Below are positions 46,861 to 58,287 of a DNA stretch of 64,000 bases, one piece after another (the stretch's first letter is position 1; the number at the start of each line of letters is the position of its first letter). A program made the translations under genes and the position numbers. The notes under the pieces are model-generated. The model saw nothing but the letters and a program-made list of their open reading frames with translations, did not search any database and was not told where the DNA came from. Origin of the DNA: Sitta carolinensis (Eukaryota > Chordata > Aves > Passeriformes > Sittidae); assembly GCA_032173965.1 (NCBI GenBank), contig JAVUNC010000006.1:18574028-18638027 (forward strand), read 5' to 3'.

Positions 46861-48074
46861 TTACCTGACACAAAACACAGCTTTGTATTTCACAGCCTTC
46901 ATCTGCCTCCCTCCCCTGCCTTTGTCCTCCTCTCCTCCCACTCGTATCCACACCTCCCTGTCCTTTATGCTCTTTGCCCATTTTGTGCCTTTTGTTCTCT
47001 GACCCGAGGCACACTCTCTGCCCCAGGGCAGGCACTGGGTTTATACTACAAATTCCCTGTTAGTTATTGACAGTGATGATCCAATGCCCATCACCTGTGT
47101 CAGACAGTTCCATTCTACTCCAATCCAATCCCCAATGCCACCATCCCCAAGGAGATGGGGTTGGGAAGAAGAAGGAAGGAGCACAGGACAATGCCCAAGT
47201 CCCTGCATCTCACCCCCTGAACCCCCATGGTAAAAATCCCCAAAATTTCCCTTTTCACTCTACAACTCCTGCTATCATGCTGGCTAAACTTTTGTGCCCT
47301 TTCATTCCTCATTCAAAGGTTTAATTTGTTCCATGGATCAAACTCAAAGCCCCAGGAGTCCTTGGGGTTTGTGACCCCCCTGGCAGGGCTTTGGAGCCCC
47401 TGGCTGGAGCTGGGATCAGCCAGGACTGTCAGACACAGCCTGGGTTCTGACACCTGACTGCATCTCTCTAAGCAGGAGTTTATTCCCTCCTCAGTGAGCT
47501 GTGCCTGTTCTGGGTGCCCAGAGGGTTCCTCTGGCTCTCCTCCCCTCTCCCTTCCCTCCCCTCTCCTTCCCCTCTCCTCCCCGGCAGCAGCGGCTCCGAA
47601 CTCTCCCGGGCCGGGCAGCGCTGCCAGCCCCTGCCCGAGCCTTCCACCCGGGGGATGCCGCTGCTGCTGCTCCGGCATCGCCAGCCTGCCGCTCTCCTGC
47701 CTTTCCTTCCTCGGAATAACAAACCGCAGCCTTTTGGGTTGTTTCCTGGCCTTTATCATCCAAATTTCTCTCTGCCTGTGGCGCCTCCGGCGGCTTCCCC
47801 GGCTGAACGCCAGCGCCCAAAGCGCTCTGCTGCCCTTTCCCGGCGCTTTCCCAGCAGATTCTCGGGCAGTTTTTGTTATCAGAGGTCAGCCGGCAGAGCT
47901 GGACACAGCCCCGGGGAGTGCCGGGGTGGAGGGGATGGAGCCGCAGGTGAGACCATCGCACCTGGGCACAGCGAAGCCCCCGTGGTCAGAGGGGTGGGAG
48001 CTGGGAGCAGCCGTGGGTGGAACGGACTGAACCCACCCTCCTAATCCACCCTGGCCTCCAGTGCCAGAAAGCAG
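46861..48074. other. unassigned; CpG-rich 47,575-47,905
   Basis: 46,861-47,340 may be more LTR or single-copy DNA. 47,575-47,905 is CpG-rich with no recognisable exon. No gene is supported. Confidence 0.4.
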
Positions 48075-48480
48075 AATCAGGGAATCCTGGAGTGGTTTGG
48101 GTTGGGAGGGACCCTAAAACTCATCCCATCCCACCCCTGGATGGGCAGGGACCCCTCCTACTGTTCCAGAGTGTCCAACCCCAGTGTCCAGCCTGGCCTG
48201 GAACATTCCAGGGATCCAGGGGCAGCCACAGCTGCTCTGGCAATTCCAACCCAGCCAAGAATTCCCAATTCCCAATCTTCCCTTTTCCAGTCCAAAGCCA
48301 TTCCCTGTGTCCTGTCCCTTGTCCCCAGTCCCTCCCCAGCTCTCCTGCAGCCCCTCCAGGCTCTGCCAGGGGCTCTGAGCTCTCCCTGGAGCCTTCTCCT
48401 CTCCAGGCTGAACAATTCCCTCAGCCTTTCCCACAGCAGTGCTCCATCCCTCTGATCACCCCTTCCAGCCAGGGATTCCC
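48075..48480 (-). mobile_element. CR1 3' part, longer copy
   Basis: Starts 'cagggaatcctggagtggtt' and runs through 'cagccaagaattcccaattc' to 'cctctgatcaccccttccag', the region upstream of the 3'-UTR. Confidence 0.88.
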
Positions 48481-49159
48481 GTGCAGGATGCTCGGGAAGG
48501 AGCAAACTCCACCAGCCTGAGGCAAAACATCCCCTGAGGTGCTGAGAAGGGTCCTGGTGTCCCCGAGCATTATCCAGGATCCCCTTTGCTCCGTGGGAAT
48601 CCATGGAGTTTGCTGTGTGAGCACCACAAAGGCTCCCCTGACCCGAGGGGGTCCGGAGCCATTTCCCGGGCACGGAGGGAGAGGGGAGCCAAGCCCAGCT
48701 CCCTGCAGCCTGGCACGACCCTCGGAGCACAGGGGGGCAGAGCCGCAGAGCCCAGGTGAGGAACCTCTCCCCTCCGAGCCCATCAGCGCCTGGCTCCTCA
48801 GAAATCAGCTCCATTCTCCGGGAATCAAGGCCCTGCCAGAAATAGCTCTCCTCCCCGGGCTGTGCCAGGTGATGCTGATGGCTCAGCTCTGCCCGACTCG
48901 GCGCTGCCTGCCCTGATTGCTGCTCATCCCCTGCTCCATCCGCTCCCCGCCGCTCTCCCAGAGCTTCCCTGGAGCGAGCCTGGCCCCGGGAAACAGCCGG
49001 GCTGGCTCAGGGCCACGGCCCCCGGCTCATCCCACCCCTCCTCAGCGCTCAGAGCCGCACGGAGGGCTGGGCTCTCCTCCAGGACACTCCCCAGGGAGTC
49101 CAAGGCTCAGACAGGATGGGATTTTCCAGGTACTCAGACCTTAAGCCTGGCATTTCCCC
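48481..49159. other. unassigned
   Basis: GC-rich; no gene recognised. Confidence 0.4.
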
Positions 49160-49412
49160 TGGGAAAGGGATGGAGGGACAGGACTCAGGGAATGGCTCCC
49201 ACTGCCAAGGGGCAGGGATGGATGGAATATTGGGAATTAGGGATTCCTGGCTGGGCTGGAATTGCCAGAGCAGCTGGGGCTGCCCCTGGATCCCAGGAAT
49301 GTCCCAGGCCAGGCTGGACACTGGGCTTGGAGCAGCCTGGGACAGTGGGAGGGGTCCCTGCCCATCCAGGGCTGGGATCTGAGGTCTCTTCCCACCCGGA
49401 GCACTCTGGTGT
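49160..49412 (+). mobile_element. CR1 3' end fragment
   Basis: 'gggattcctggctgggctgg', 'agcagctggggctgcccctg', 'aggccaggctggacactggg', 'gggaggggtccctgcccatc'. Confidence 0.9.
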
Positions 49413-50729
49413 CTCTGGGTTTGGGATCCTGACCCCACAGCAGGGATGGAGCTGCCCTTGCTTGGGGATGGTTGGAATGCACCACCCAGCCCAGCCTGGT
49501 TCCCCAGGGAGCCTCCCTCCAGGAGGAACGGCCTCCAAGGCACCTGATTTCCTGGGAACGCCGATCCCGGCTGGAGCTGCCAGCCCAGGGGTGCCACGAA
49601 CAGGAGGGAGGTGTGCTCAGAGCTGCAGAATGTTCCAGACCCGCTCAGCCCCGTGCCCTGCACAGCACCCAGGCACAGCTGCTGCATCCACGGAGTGCAA
49701 AGTGACTCTCCTCTACCCCCTCCCTGCACACAATCCGGTGGAAAAGCCGGCTGACATCCCACAGAAATTAAAAATCACCACAACATCCAGCAGACTTTTT
49801 ACTTGTATTTGTAATAATGGTCCTCGGTAATTAATTACCCTGTGATCTACTCCAGCTGAATCCACCTCTGGAAGGAAAATAGGCTCTGTTCTGGGTTTTA
49901 TTACTTTATGTGGCTGTTATTTAAAGATCTATTTTTATTCACCAGTGAAACCAAAACATGTTGATAGAATGAGGCAAACCCCTTAATTTTTCACAGAGCA
50001 ATTGCCCAGCCAGAGCACTTCCCTGATAAATCCTGACAGCAGAGGATGTATTACACCCTGCACAGTTACTATTTATATAAAAAAGAACTAATGAGAACAA
50101 AATAGGAATATAACACTATATTTCTTCTTTACCCAAAACGTTTCATTTGTATCCCGCTACCGAGTCTGAAAACCCAGCTGGGTGCTGCCACTATCCATTA
50201 CCTCAAGTCAATGCAAAACCCACTGAAAATTCGGGGTCTTGACCTTGGGGATTTGCCCGGCAGCTTTTTGGGGCTGCAGCCCCAAGAGCCCCCCGAGCTG
50301 AATGGGGCCAGGGCCGGGGGCTCCTGCTCTGGGCTCGCCTCTGCTGAGCCTCTGCCCCTTCACACTTCTCACAAACAGCTGCCCCAGCCTCCAGAAATAC
50401 CAGATTTTACCTGCCCTTTTTTTTTTTTTTTTTTTTTTTTCCCTCACAAAAGAACAGCCGTGGAGGTCTAAAAAATAATTTCTGCTTGCAATAATAATGG
50501 GAAATTAAACACGGTTACACGGCAAGTTGTCTCTGATCACGAAGCACTGAGCCACAGACTTCTGGAGAGATGACTCTGAGAAGGAAAACCTGAAATGCTG
50601 TTGGGAAGTCACGTCACTTTGATAATAATTCCTTTTTTTATTTGTTTGTTTGGCTTTTTTTTTAACCAGGGGAGGCAGATGAGGCCTGCAGCAGACTCTT
50701 GGCGGTGGTAATGATGCATGTTCCACAGA
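49413..50729. other. unassigned; T26 run
   Basis: No gene. AT-rich single-copy-looking DNA at 49,780-50,210. A T run lies at 50,417-50,442. Confidence 0.4.
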
Positions 50730-50850
50730 ACCTCAGAATCCCAGACTGGTTTGGGTTAAAGGGACCTCAAATCCCACCCAGTGCCCCCCTGGATGGGCAG
50801 GGACCCCTCGCACTGCCCCAGGGTGTCCAACCCCGATGTCCAGCCTGCAA
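50730..50850 (-). mobile_element. CR1 3' end
   Basis: 'cctcagaatcccagactggt', 'ttgggttaaagggacctcaa', 'ggatgggcagggacccctcg'; strongly truncated. Confidence 0.9.
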
Positions 50851-51359
50851 ACTGAAGGGAAAGCTGGGCATGAGCAAAACAAGACAAAACTGAATTATCT
50901 GAGCTGCACAACAAGCCCTTGGTAGAGATGGGAACTTCACCTAAACTCATCAGTCATGGTTCAGTTCCTCGATTTCCAAAATCCTCCTCCTTTATAATGA
51001 AAAATGGGCCTTTCTTCCCCCCATTTAGGCGCCATCTAATTTCTCACAGCTTAAAAAAAATGCCACCCTTGTCTGCAGTTTTGTTAATAAAGAAAATAAA
51101 CATTTCAGCACTTTCCAGATTTAATGTCGGCTGATGCCTCGCAGTTGGAAAACAAACCTATTTCCTGCAGTAATCTTATTTGTCTTTCGGTAAAGGCAAT
51201 CATGGATCATTATCCCCGCGAACAAAGGGGGAGGAGGAAGGTGGTCTCTGAGAGGGAGGTGCCCCCGGCACTGTCACCTGCACCCAGCCCTGGAGCTGCC
51301 CTGGCTCTGATTCCCCATTTCCTGGGCTTGGCTGAGAGAAAGAAAGTCCCTCGGAAAGA
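50851..51359. other. unassigned
   Basis: No gene; AT-rich at 50,985-51,190. Confidence 0.4.
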
Positions 51360-51446
51360 ATTCCAAACATGAGTATCATCGCAAAAACAATCCTGGTGTT
51401 CATGCTCAAGCTCTGGGAAAAACTTCCAGAAACCCAAAACCGACGT
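51360..51446 (-). mobile_element. LTR fragment
   Basis: Matches 45,385-45,470 (aaacatgagtatcatcgca, 'aaacaatcctggtgttcatg'), a part of the same LTR family, and abuts the end of the next LTR. Confidence 0.55.
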
Positions 51447-51809
51447 TGTGACGTCACTGAGAGACACAACAGAGATGATAAAGTCAGGTCGAGAGGAGAA
51501 AGAGAGATTTATTTTTTTTTACTTAACCTTATATACCTTTCACAGAAAGGGACCACATTGGAAGATAGAACTTTAACCTCTTAGATTCCACTGGTCTTGG
51601 GAAATGTCCATCAACTGTCCCTCCTACTGGAAGGAATGTCAACAATAATATTGTTTATAGAAAATTCGTGAGAAACTGGCTCCCAAATATGTAAACAATC
51701 AGCAGGCTGGAAAGAACAGCAAAAGAACAGGACGACACAAAACGTCAGGAAAAACAGAGAAACTCAGAAGCTTCAGGCCTGAAAGACCCAGAGTAAAGAA
51801 CCATTATCA
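51447..51809 (-). mobile_element. probable solo LTR, minus orientation
   Basis: In minus orientation it begins tgataatgg, has the 'tctgggtctttcaggcctga' word shared with the palindrome at 9,653, a TATATAAG box (51,530-51,537), AATAAA (51,508-51,513) and a gtcaca end. Box-to-signal order and spacing are those of an LTR. No gag/pol adjoin. Confidence 0.65.
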
Positions 51810-51957
51810 GGACAGGCAGGGACAGCAGCCAGCATGGGGACAGCGCCAGGAGGAGGAGGAGGATGTCCCAGTGGGCAGGGAAGGGAGCAGAGCAGTGCTG
51901 GGAATCAAGGTACAGGAAATCCTCAAAACCTGGGACCTACAGCCCCAGACGTGGTGG

Positions 51958-52248
51958 TGTCCCTGAAAATCAGCCTGCTGATTTGTTCGGGTACAATGGA
52001 GTCAGTTCCCATGGATCGTGAGATAAACAAGGATCATGTTTGCATTCCTTTGTAAAAGATCTCACCTGATGGACTTCTCCAGTGAGCAGTGGGGATGGAG
52101 AGGTGGGAACTGCTCTGTGCAATCTCTGGGCACTGTCCAGACACTGAGAGATACGAGGGCAACAATAAACTGGGGAGTTCTTTTCTTCTTCTCTACCTGA
52201 ACACTGCTGTGTGTGCTGCTGTGTGTTCCTCTCTGTGTCACAGTAACA
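51958..52248 (+). mobile_element. solo LTR
   Basis: Begins tgtccctgaaaatcagcctg, has AATAAA near 52,166 and ends gtgtcacagtaaca. Near-identical in opposite orientation to 45,540-45,829. The cctgaaaatcagcctgctga start also appears at 45,800-45,829. Confidence 0.82.
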
Positions 52249-52339
52249 ACATGGAAACGAATATAGGATCTGATTTGAGACCTTGGAAAAGGCCACCAGA
52301 CTTAGAGACTAGAGCAAAAATGTGGATTTACAGTTTAAG

Positions 52340-52800
52340 CAGAAATATGTTGAGCCAGGGAGTGGAAAGTTTAGAGTTTAGTTACAAAGTAATACAAATA
52401 GGAATACAAAGATTCTAAGAAGTTTTAATGTGCAATACTGTTAGTTACAAAGTAGTTACAAAGATTCTAAGAAGTACTTGCAAAGAGGTAGTTACAAATA
52501 TTCTAAGAAGTTTTACTGTGTAATACTGTTAGTTAGTGTGTTAACCAATGTGATTGGTAAAGAAAGTCTGCACTGTGGCAAAAATGTGTAAAACAAAATA
52601 ATTAACTATTGGGTTAAAGACATAAATAACCTTTGTGGCATTATTTAATTGGCTAATAAATCTTGAAAAGGCTTTGCAGCTAGAGGTCTTGTGAACTTTG
52701 ACTCCTGGGGTGAAGACTGTGAAGATGACCTCACCCTTCCTGAGACTGGACAAGATAAAAGCAATAAATTATGCTTCAAATTATAAATTATGATTTAGCA
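52340..52800 (+). mobile_element. LTR-like sequence with U3 repeats
   Basis: Three imperfect 'tagttacaaagattctaaga' repeats (52,390-52,510), an aaccaatgtgattgg CCAAT pair, a gataaaag box-like word near 52,753 and AATAAA at 52,763-52,768. The order suggests an LTR; its edges are not resolved. Confidence 0.5.
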
Positions 52801-52929
52801 CATCTATCTCTGGCCCTGTCTGTCTTGTGGAATCCTGATAGAGGGGGGAGCCTTGTGTGTTAGGAAGGGTTTGGTGGTCAAAGCACGGTGGGAATGCAGG
52901 TGATGCCTTGGAAAGGCTGCCCTGGAGCA

Positions 52930-53335
52930 GGGCAGGAGGCTGGAGCAGGGGTTTGTGTCCCTCTTGCCATGGGTATTTATCCCTGCCCTGTGTCTGTGTG
53001 CCCAGGGCTCCCTGGACACAGCCTGGGCAGGGCAGGAGGCTGGAGCAGGGGTTTGTGTGCCTCTTGCCATGGGTATTTATCCCTGCCCTGTGTCTGTGTG
53101 CCCAGGGCTCCCTGGACACAGCCTGGGCAGGGCAGGAGGCTGGAGCAGGGGTTTGTGTCCCTCTTGCCATGGGTATTTATCCCTGCCCTGTGTCTGTGTG
53201 CCCAGGGCTCCCTGGACACAGCCTGGGCAGGGCAGGAGGCTGGAGCAGGGGTTTGTGTGCCTCTTGCCATGGGTATTTATCCCTGCCCTGTGTCTGTGTG
53301 CCCAGGGCTCCCTGGACACAGCCTGGGCAGGGCCA
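52930..53335. repeat. 100-bp tandem array, 4 units
   Basis: Units start 'gggcaggaggctggagcagg' at exact 100-base spacing (tggagcaggg at 52,941, 53,041, 53,141 and 53,241), differing almost only by gtccc/gtgcc, alternating between units. The high identity implies recent expansion. Confidence 0.96.
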
Positions 53336-53355
53336 GAGCCCGGCCGGGCACCCCC

Positions 53356-53683
53356 AGGCTGAGCCCCACCATGGGCACAGCATGGAGCCCGGCCACGAGG
53401 CCCCACACTGGCATCAGTGCTGGGCCAGCAGCACTTGGGCCTTCAGTGGCCACTGCCAGCCCCAGCCCAGGCAGCTCCAGCCTCCTGGGCTTTCTCTCTG
53501 CCCTTCCCCCTGGCCTTGCTGCCTGCGCCTGCCATTGCTCTGGGCTCTCCTTGGTGCCCGGCTGGAAAAGGAATTGTTTTGTGTGCCTGCCCTGTGCAGA
53601 GAGCTCAGCAGCACGGACTGGGACACCCAGAGCTGCCCCTGAGCCAGCACACAGCCTGACACAGGGACAAGAGCAAACTGAGG
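53356..53683. repeat. 328-bp segment, copy 2 of 2
   Basis: Same segment and orientation as 14,771-15,098. It begins 20 bases after the 100-bp array. Sequence beyond both ends differs apart from a short 'atc..agggg' tail. Confidence 0.9.
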
Positions 53684-53934
53684 CATCCCAGGGGTCGAGT
53701 GTTTAGGGGCAAGGCTCAGGGGAAGGCCAGCGAGGAGAGGTCCTGGCAGGAGCCTCTCCCACCCTGGGGGGAACCCCTTCCAGCCCACCCAGGCACCAGG
53801 AAGAGGCCGGTGGAATTTTCCATCAGCAGCTGGGAGAAATCTCACAATCCCCAGCCCTTTTCCCCACTTCACCTAGCCAGATGTCTGCTGGAAACACGAC
53901 ACAGCTGAGAAGGAAAAGTTCGAAAAAGCCTTCA

Positions 53935-54075
53935 ACAAATTAGAGAGGGCAGAAAAGAACTGCAGAAATAATTTGGCTATTAGAAAAAGTTCTTTACCCG
54001 GGGAGATTTAAAGAGTTTAATCTGTTTAGTTCATCAGAAAGACGATTAGGAGAAGCCTTGATTACAGTGAAGTGC
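53935..54075 (+). mobile_element. ancient CR1/L3-like fragment
   Basis: 'agagtttaatctgtttagtt' and 'ttaggagaagccttgattac' resemble older CR1/L3-type 3' regions known from reptile genomes rather than the GC-rich bird subtypes elsewhere here. Call rests on word-level similarity only. Confidence 0.45.
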
Positions 54076-54430
54076 CTTCCCAGGGAGGGAACGCCAGGTA
54101 CCAGAGGTCTCTAATCTGGGCCAGACAGGCAGAACAGCAGCTGGGGGCAGGAGCTGGAGCCAGGCAGCCTCCAGGAGAGCTGGCACAGCCCGAGGAGCTG
54201 GGCTGGCTTAACCCCTGCAGGGCAGAGCAGAGGCAAACAGCAAACCCTCCTGTGCTCTGGCAGAGCCCCGGGTGAAGGCTCAGAACACCAAGCATTCCCC
54301 TCCGGAGCAGCAAATCCCCCTGCAGAGCTGCAGGGCTCTGCTGCAGCTCCCCAGGAGCAGGAGCCCACCCGGGAGTTTCCAGGGCCAGGGCTGGCTCCTA
54401 CCCCAAACTGCAGGGCGCTATGAAATGGGC
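54076..54430. other. unassigned
   Basis: GC-rich; no gene recognised. Confidence 0.4.
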
Positions 54431-54606
54431 CTGTACTGTTTTCAACAAGAATTAACATTTTCCTGGACTGTTTTTAACGATTATTAACATTATCCTGCAC
54501 TGGTTTTAACAAAAATTATCATTATCCTGCATTGTTTTTGATAGTAATTAACATTACCCTGCATTGGTTTTGATAATAATTAACATTATCCTGTATTCTT
54601 TTTCAG
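54431..54606. repeat. 33-36-bp AT-rich tandem repeat, 5 units
   Basis: Units of 'attaacattatcctgcactg' followed by a gttttaacaa or gttttgataat end. Confidence 0.9.
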
Positions 54607-54865
54607 CCCTGGGTGGGGGATGACTTTGGGCAGGAGTTTCCACAAGGAGCTGTTGGAATTCTCGGAACATTGCTAACTACAAAGCACCCGTGCTGGCTCT
54701 CTCTGCTATGAGTGTTCAATAACTGTGCCTGGAGTTTGTTTGCTTCCATCTGGAATATTCCTTGTGAGAGGCAGGAATAGCTTCTGGAAAGATCTGTACA
54801 AGCTGGTGACATCAACAGCACAAGGCCATTTCAGTCAAACCTGCACATTTTTTTCCACTTCTGTT

Positions 54866-54940
54866 AAAAAAAAAAAAAAAACAAAAAAAAAAAAAAAAAA
54901 AAAAAAACAAAAAAAAAAAAACCAAAAAAACCCCAACAAC
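54866..54940. repeat. A-rich tract
   Basis: About 75 bases of A broken by single C or CC. Together with nearby T-rich DNA it forms a local simple-repeat cluster. Confidence 0.95.
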
Positions 54941-55469
54941 AAAATGCAATTAACTGTGTGTGGGAAAACGTGGTTGTTTTCACCAAGAAATGGCATTATA
55001 TTCCGATTTTCTGCTATCAATGTTTAGCAAAATTAAACTCTGAGGTATAAAACTCTATAAAGCTTAATCGGTCTTTTGGATGCTAAGATGAATGTAAAGG
55101 TATTTATCAATGAAAATGCACTATCAATTCGTTTGCGTTTTAATGATCCCAGCTAATAAAGAGAAAATTACAGAAGAGGGATGCTGCAGTTCAGCTGGGT
55201 CTGACTGAGCAGTTCATCAGGAGAGGCTGGGGGGTTATCAGAGTGGGATGATGGGTGGAAAACCCCCAGGAAAAGCCCCAGCCAGGGCTGTGCTCTGCAA
55301 CCCATGCCACCTGTGGGCAGATGGAAAACTGGAATGAACCCCCAGGTGTGTGGAGATCACACACCCCATGTCCATGGCTGATCAGCTGCAGTGGGAGCCT
55401 TGGGAATGCCGTGAGGGAGGTGAAAATCCTGGGAGATATCCTGGTGAATGATCCCACCAGGGTCACCCA
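54941..55469. other. unassigned
   Basis: No gene; AT-rich to 55,180. Confidence 0.4.
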
Positions 55470-55668
55470 GAGCAGTTCCTGTCCCTGCCCAGACCCCCAG
55501 CAATCCCACCCTGGGCATCCCTGGCAGCTCCTGGAGCCCTGACAGCCCCGGGGCTGTGCCCATTCCCTGGGCAGCTGTTCCAGCGCTTATCCCACCCTCT
55601 GGGATGAACCTTCCCTGATCTCCATCCCAACCCTGCCCTGGCCCAGCTCCAGCCACTCCCTGGGTCAC
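55470..55668 (-). mobile_element. CR1 3' fragment; left half of a composite
   Basis: 'cctgcccagacccccagcaa', 'ccctgacagccccggggctg', 'ccctctgggatgaaccttcc'; its terminus is replaced by unrelated bases. Confidence 0.8.
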
Positions 55669-55675
55669 ACTTTGT

Positions 55676-55766
55676 GCCATGGTTTAGTGGGAACGCTGGG
55701 ACTGGGGCAAGGTTGGAATGATGAATGCAGAGGTCTCTTCCAGCCCTAAGGATTTGGGGATTCTCT
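55676..55766 (+). mobile_element. CR1 3' terminus; right half of a composite
   Basis: 'gccatggtttagtgggaacg' to 'ggtctcttccagccctaagg', opposite in orientation to the piece just before it, as at 41,530-42,085. Confidence 0.75.
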
Positions 55767-55774
55767 GCTCACAG

Positions 55775-56125
55775 GGGACAGGAACAGTCCCGGGATGGAT
55801 TCACTGAGCTCAGGGCACAGGAACAGTCCCGGGATGGATTCACTGAGCAGGAGCAGTCCCGGGATGGATTCACTGAGCTGAGGATACAGGAACAGTCCGG
55901 GATGGATTCACTGAGCTCAGGGACAGGAACAGTCCCGGGATGGATTCACTGAGCTCAGGGCACAGGAACAGTCCCGGGATGGGTTCACTGAGCAGGAGCA
56001 GTCCCGGGATGGATTCACTGAGCTGAGGATACAGGAACAGTCCCGGGATGGATTCACTGAGCAGGAACAGTCCGGGATGGATTCATTAAGCTCAGAGCAC
56101 AGGAACAGTCCCGGGATGGATCCAC
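55775..56125. repeat. 28-39-bp minisatellite, about 10 units
   Basis: 'ggaacagtcccgggatggat' followed by tcactgag and then cag, ctcagggcaca or ctgaggataca. The unit order recurs as a block (55,800-55,930 and 55,935-56,070). Confidence 0.92.
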
Positions 56126-56234
56126 ATCAATATTCTTGCTGTCGATACTTGTTGACATGGGAAAGTAATGAGATTTTCCTTGTGGGACCCTTCCAACTCC
56201 ACATTTTCTGTTCTGTCCTATCCCTCTGCTCCTT

Positions 56235-57600
56235 GCTGCCGCAGGTGGAGCTGGGCCGCCCTCCCGGGGGTTTGTCCGGGGGTTTTTCCGGGGAGGGCTC
56301 AGCGGGAAGGCGGCGAGGCCGCGGCTGGGAGGGGTGCAGGGGGGCACACACAGCACCCCCGACCCGGGCAGCAGAGGAGGAAAAGCACCGGGGCCGTGCC
56401 AGGGAGGGCGGGCAGCTCTGGGGCTGCAGGGTCCCAGGGTTGGCGTTCACAAACACAGAATCACGGGCGGGTTATGTGCAGGGGGCTTTATTAAGAGCGC
56501 TCGGGAACTGGGGGTACAGCTCCTCAAATCCAGCTCCATCTGTTCAGAATGCACATATTGATACCATTTTAGTTAGGATTATATAACTGCATATTTGTTT
56601 AAGCCAAACAATTACTGCAATAACTGTACTTTTATTGTCCCATTGTATGAACATGATCTCATCCACAGGTACCCTGGAAACTCCAAACACTGATTCTCGT
56701 GATCCCCAAAGCAACAAATATTTCACCCCCAAATAATAATTACATCGTTTGTGTTTCTAATGAATACGCTTAATTATAATCTTCATTAGTGCAGTTTTGC
56801 ATGAACCACTAAAAACAAAGCACAGCATTCCTGTCCCATGATTTTAGAAACCTTTTAACATTTATACTAGCACCAGCGGCGCCGGGCAGGGGGAGCCGGC
56901 CAGGGCTGGGTCCCATCCGTGGATTTGATGGAAAGCTGCTCCCGAGGGCCGGGCTGGGGCCGCACCTTCCTGCTAAAAGCTTCGGGAGAACAGCTCGAGG
57001 GCTGGCACCGCTGAGCCGGCCGCGGGAAGCAGCTGCTAATGAAGCCGGGAGCTGGAAGTGCTAATTGGGTGGGGAGGCAGCGGGAGGAGGTGTCGGGAGC
57101 GATCCAGCGGCGAGCGCGGCATCAAAGCGGCGAGTGGAGCTCCGGCAGAGCCGAGCCTCGGGTTAATGTTTCAATAAACGGCTCCTCCCGGGGGCTCGGA
57201 AATCCCGACCTCCTCCCAGCCCTCCAGCCCTGCCCTATTAAAACTTTAATTACACCAAGAGCGAACACAGGCTCAGAGACCTTGGCGAAGGAGAGACAAG
57301 CGCCGGGCGCATCCTTCATCCCATTTACATGGGAGAGGGGAATCAACAGGAACAAAGGGGCTGCGGGTTTGTCAGCTCGAGCGGAATTAATCCGGCTCCC
57401 TCGGGCCCAGCCAGCTCCCGGCCCTTGATGAGCCCTTGATAAAGCGCTTGATAAGGGCGGGATGCGGCTGGTGCCGGCTGAGGAGCGGCGGGGGATGATA
57501 AGGAGCGGAGCCGGGAGAGCGGCGCAGGCAGCGCGTCCTTCCCCAAATCCATCACACCGGAGTGTCCTGTGGGCCCCGCTTTGGCCGGTGAAATAGCGGC
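56235..57600. other. CpG-rich region
   Basis: Two dense CpG segments, 56,235-56,420 and 56,875-57,600, separated by AT-rich DNA. Words such as 'gaagccgggagctggaagtg' plus 'gctaattggg' sit in a unique-looking context. It could be a distal CpG island or enhancer; no first exon, recognisable protein or TATA promoter is apparent. A gggctttattaagagc word at 56,490 may be LTR debris. Confidence 0.45.
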
Positions 57601-57739
57601 TTTAAAAACACACTGCAATTCACACACGGTTTAACTCCATCGCTCTCAGACCCCTCTGAGAGTCAGAGCCTGTCCATCGGGAAAAGGAGCCTTTGGTTTA
57701 TCAGCCTGTCCTGGTTTGGGGCAAACTGGGGAGAAATGG

Positions 57740-58287
57740 TGGTGGTGTGTTCACATCCCTCAAGGAATGTGTGTCCATCATCCCCCCAAGGAATGTGTGT
57801 CCATCTTCTCCCCCAAGGAATGTGTGTCCATCATCTCCCCTAAGGAATGTGTGTCCATCATCTCCCCTAAGGAATGTGTGTCCATCATGCCCCCCAAGGA
57901 ATATGTGTCCATCATCTCCCCCAAGGAATGTGTGTCCATCATCTCTCTCAAGGAATGTGTGTCCATGTCCCCCCCAAGGAATGTGTGTCCATGTCCCCCC
58001 CAAGGAATGTGTGTCCATCATCTCCCTCAAGGAATGTGTGTCCATCATCTCCCTCAAGGAATGTGTGTCCATCATCTCTCCCAAGGAATCTGTGTCCATC
58101 ATTTCCCCCAAGGAATCTGTGTCCATCATCTCCCCCAAGGAATGTGTGTCCATCATCCCCCCCAAGGAATCTGTGTCCATCATCCCCCCCAAGGAATCTG
58201 TGTCCATCATCCCCCCCTCAAGGAATCTGTGTCCATCATCCCCCCCTCAAGGAATCTGTGTCCATCTCCCCCAAGGAATGTGTGTCC
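57740..58287. repeat. 26-30-bp minisatellite, about 20 units
   Basis: Unit aaggaatgtgtgtccatcat followed by ctccccc or cccccc. The right third uses 'aatctgtgtcc'. It ends exactly where tgttagaaag begins, so it either abuts the ERV LTR or lies in its U3. Confidence 0.93.
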
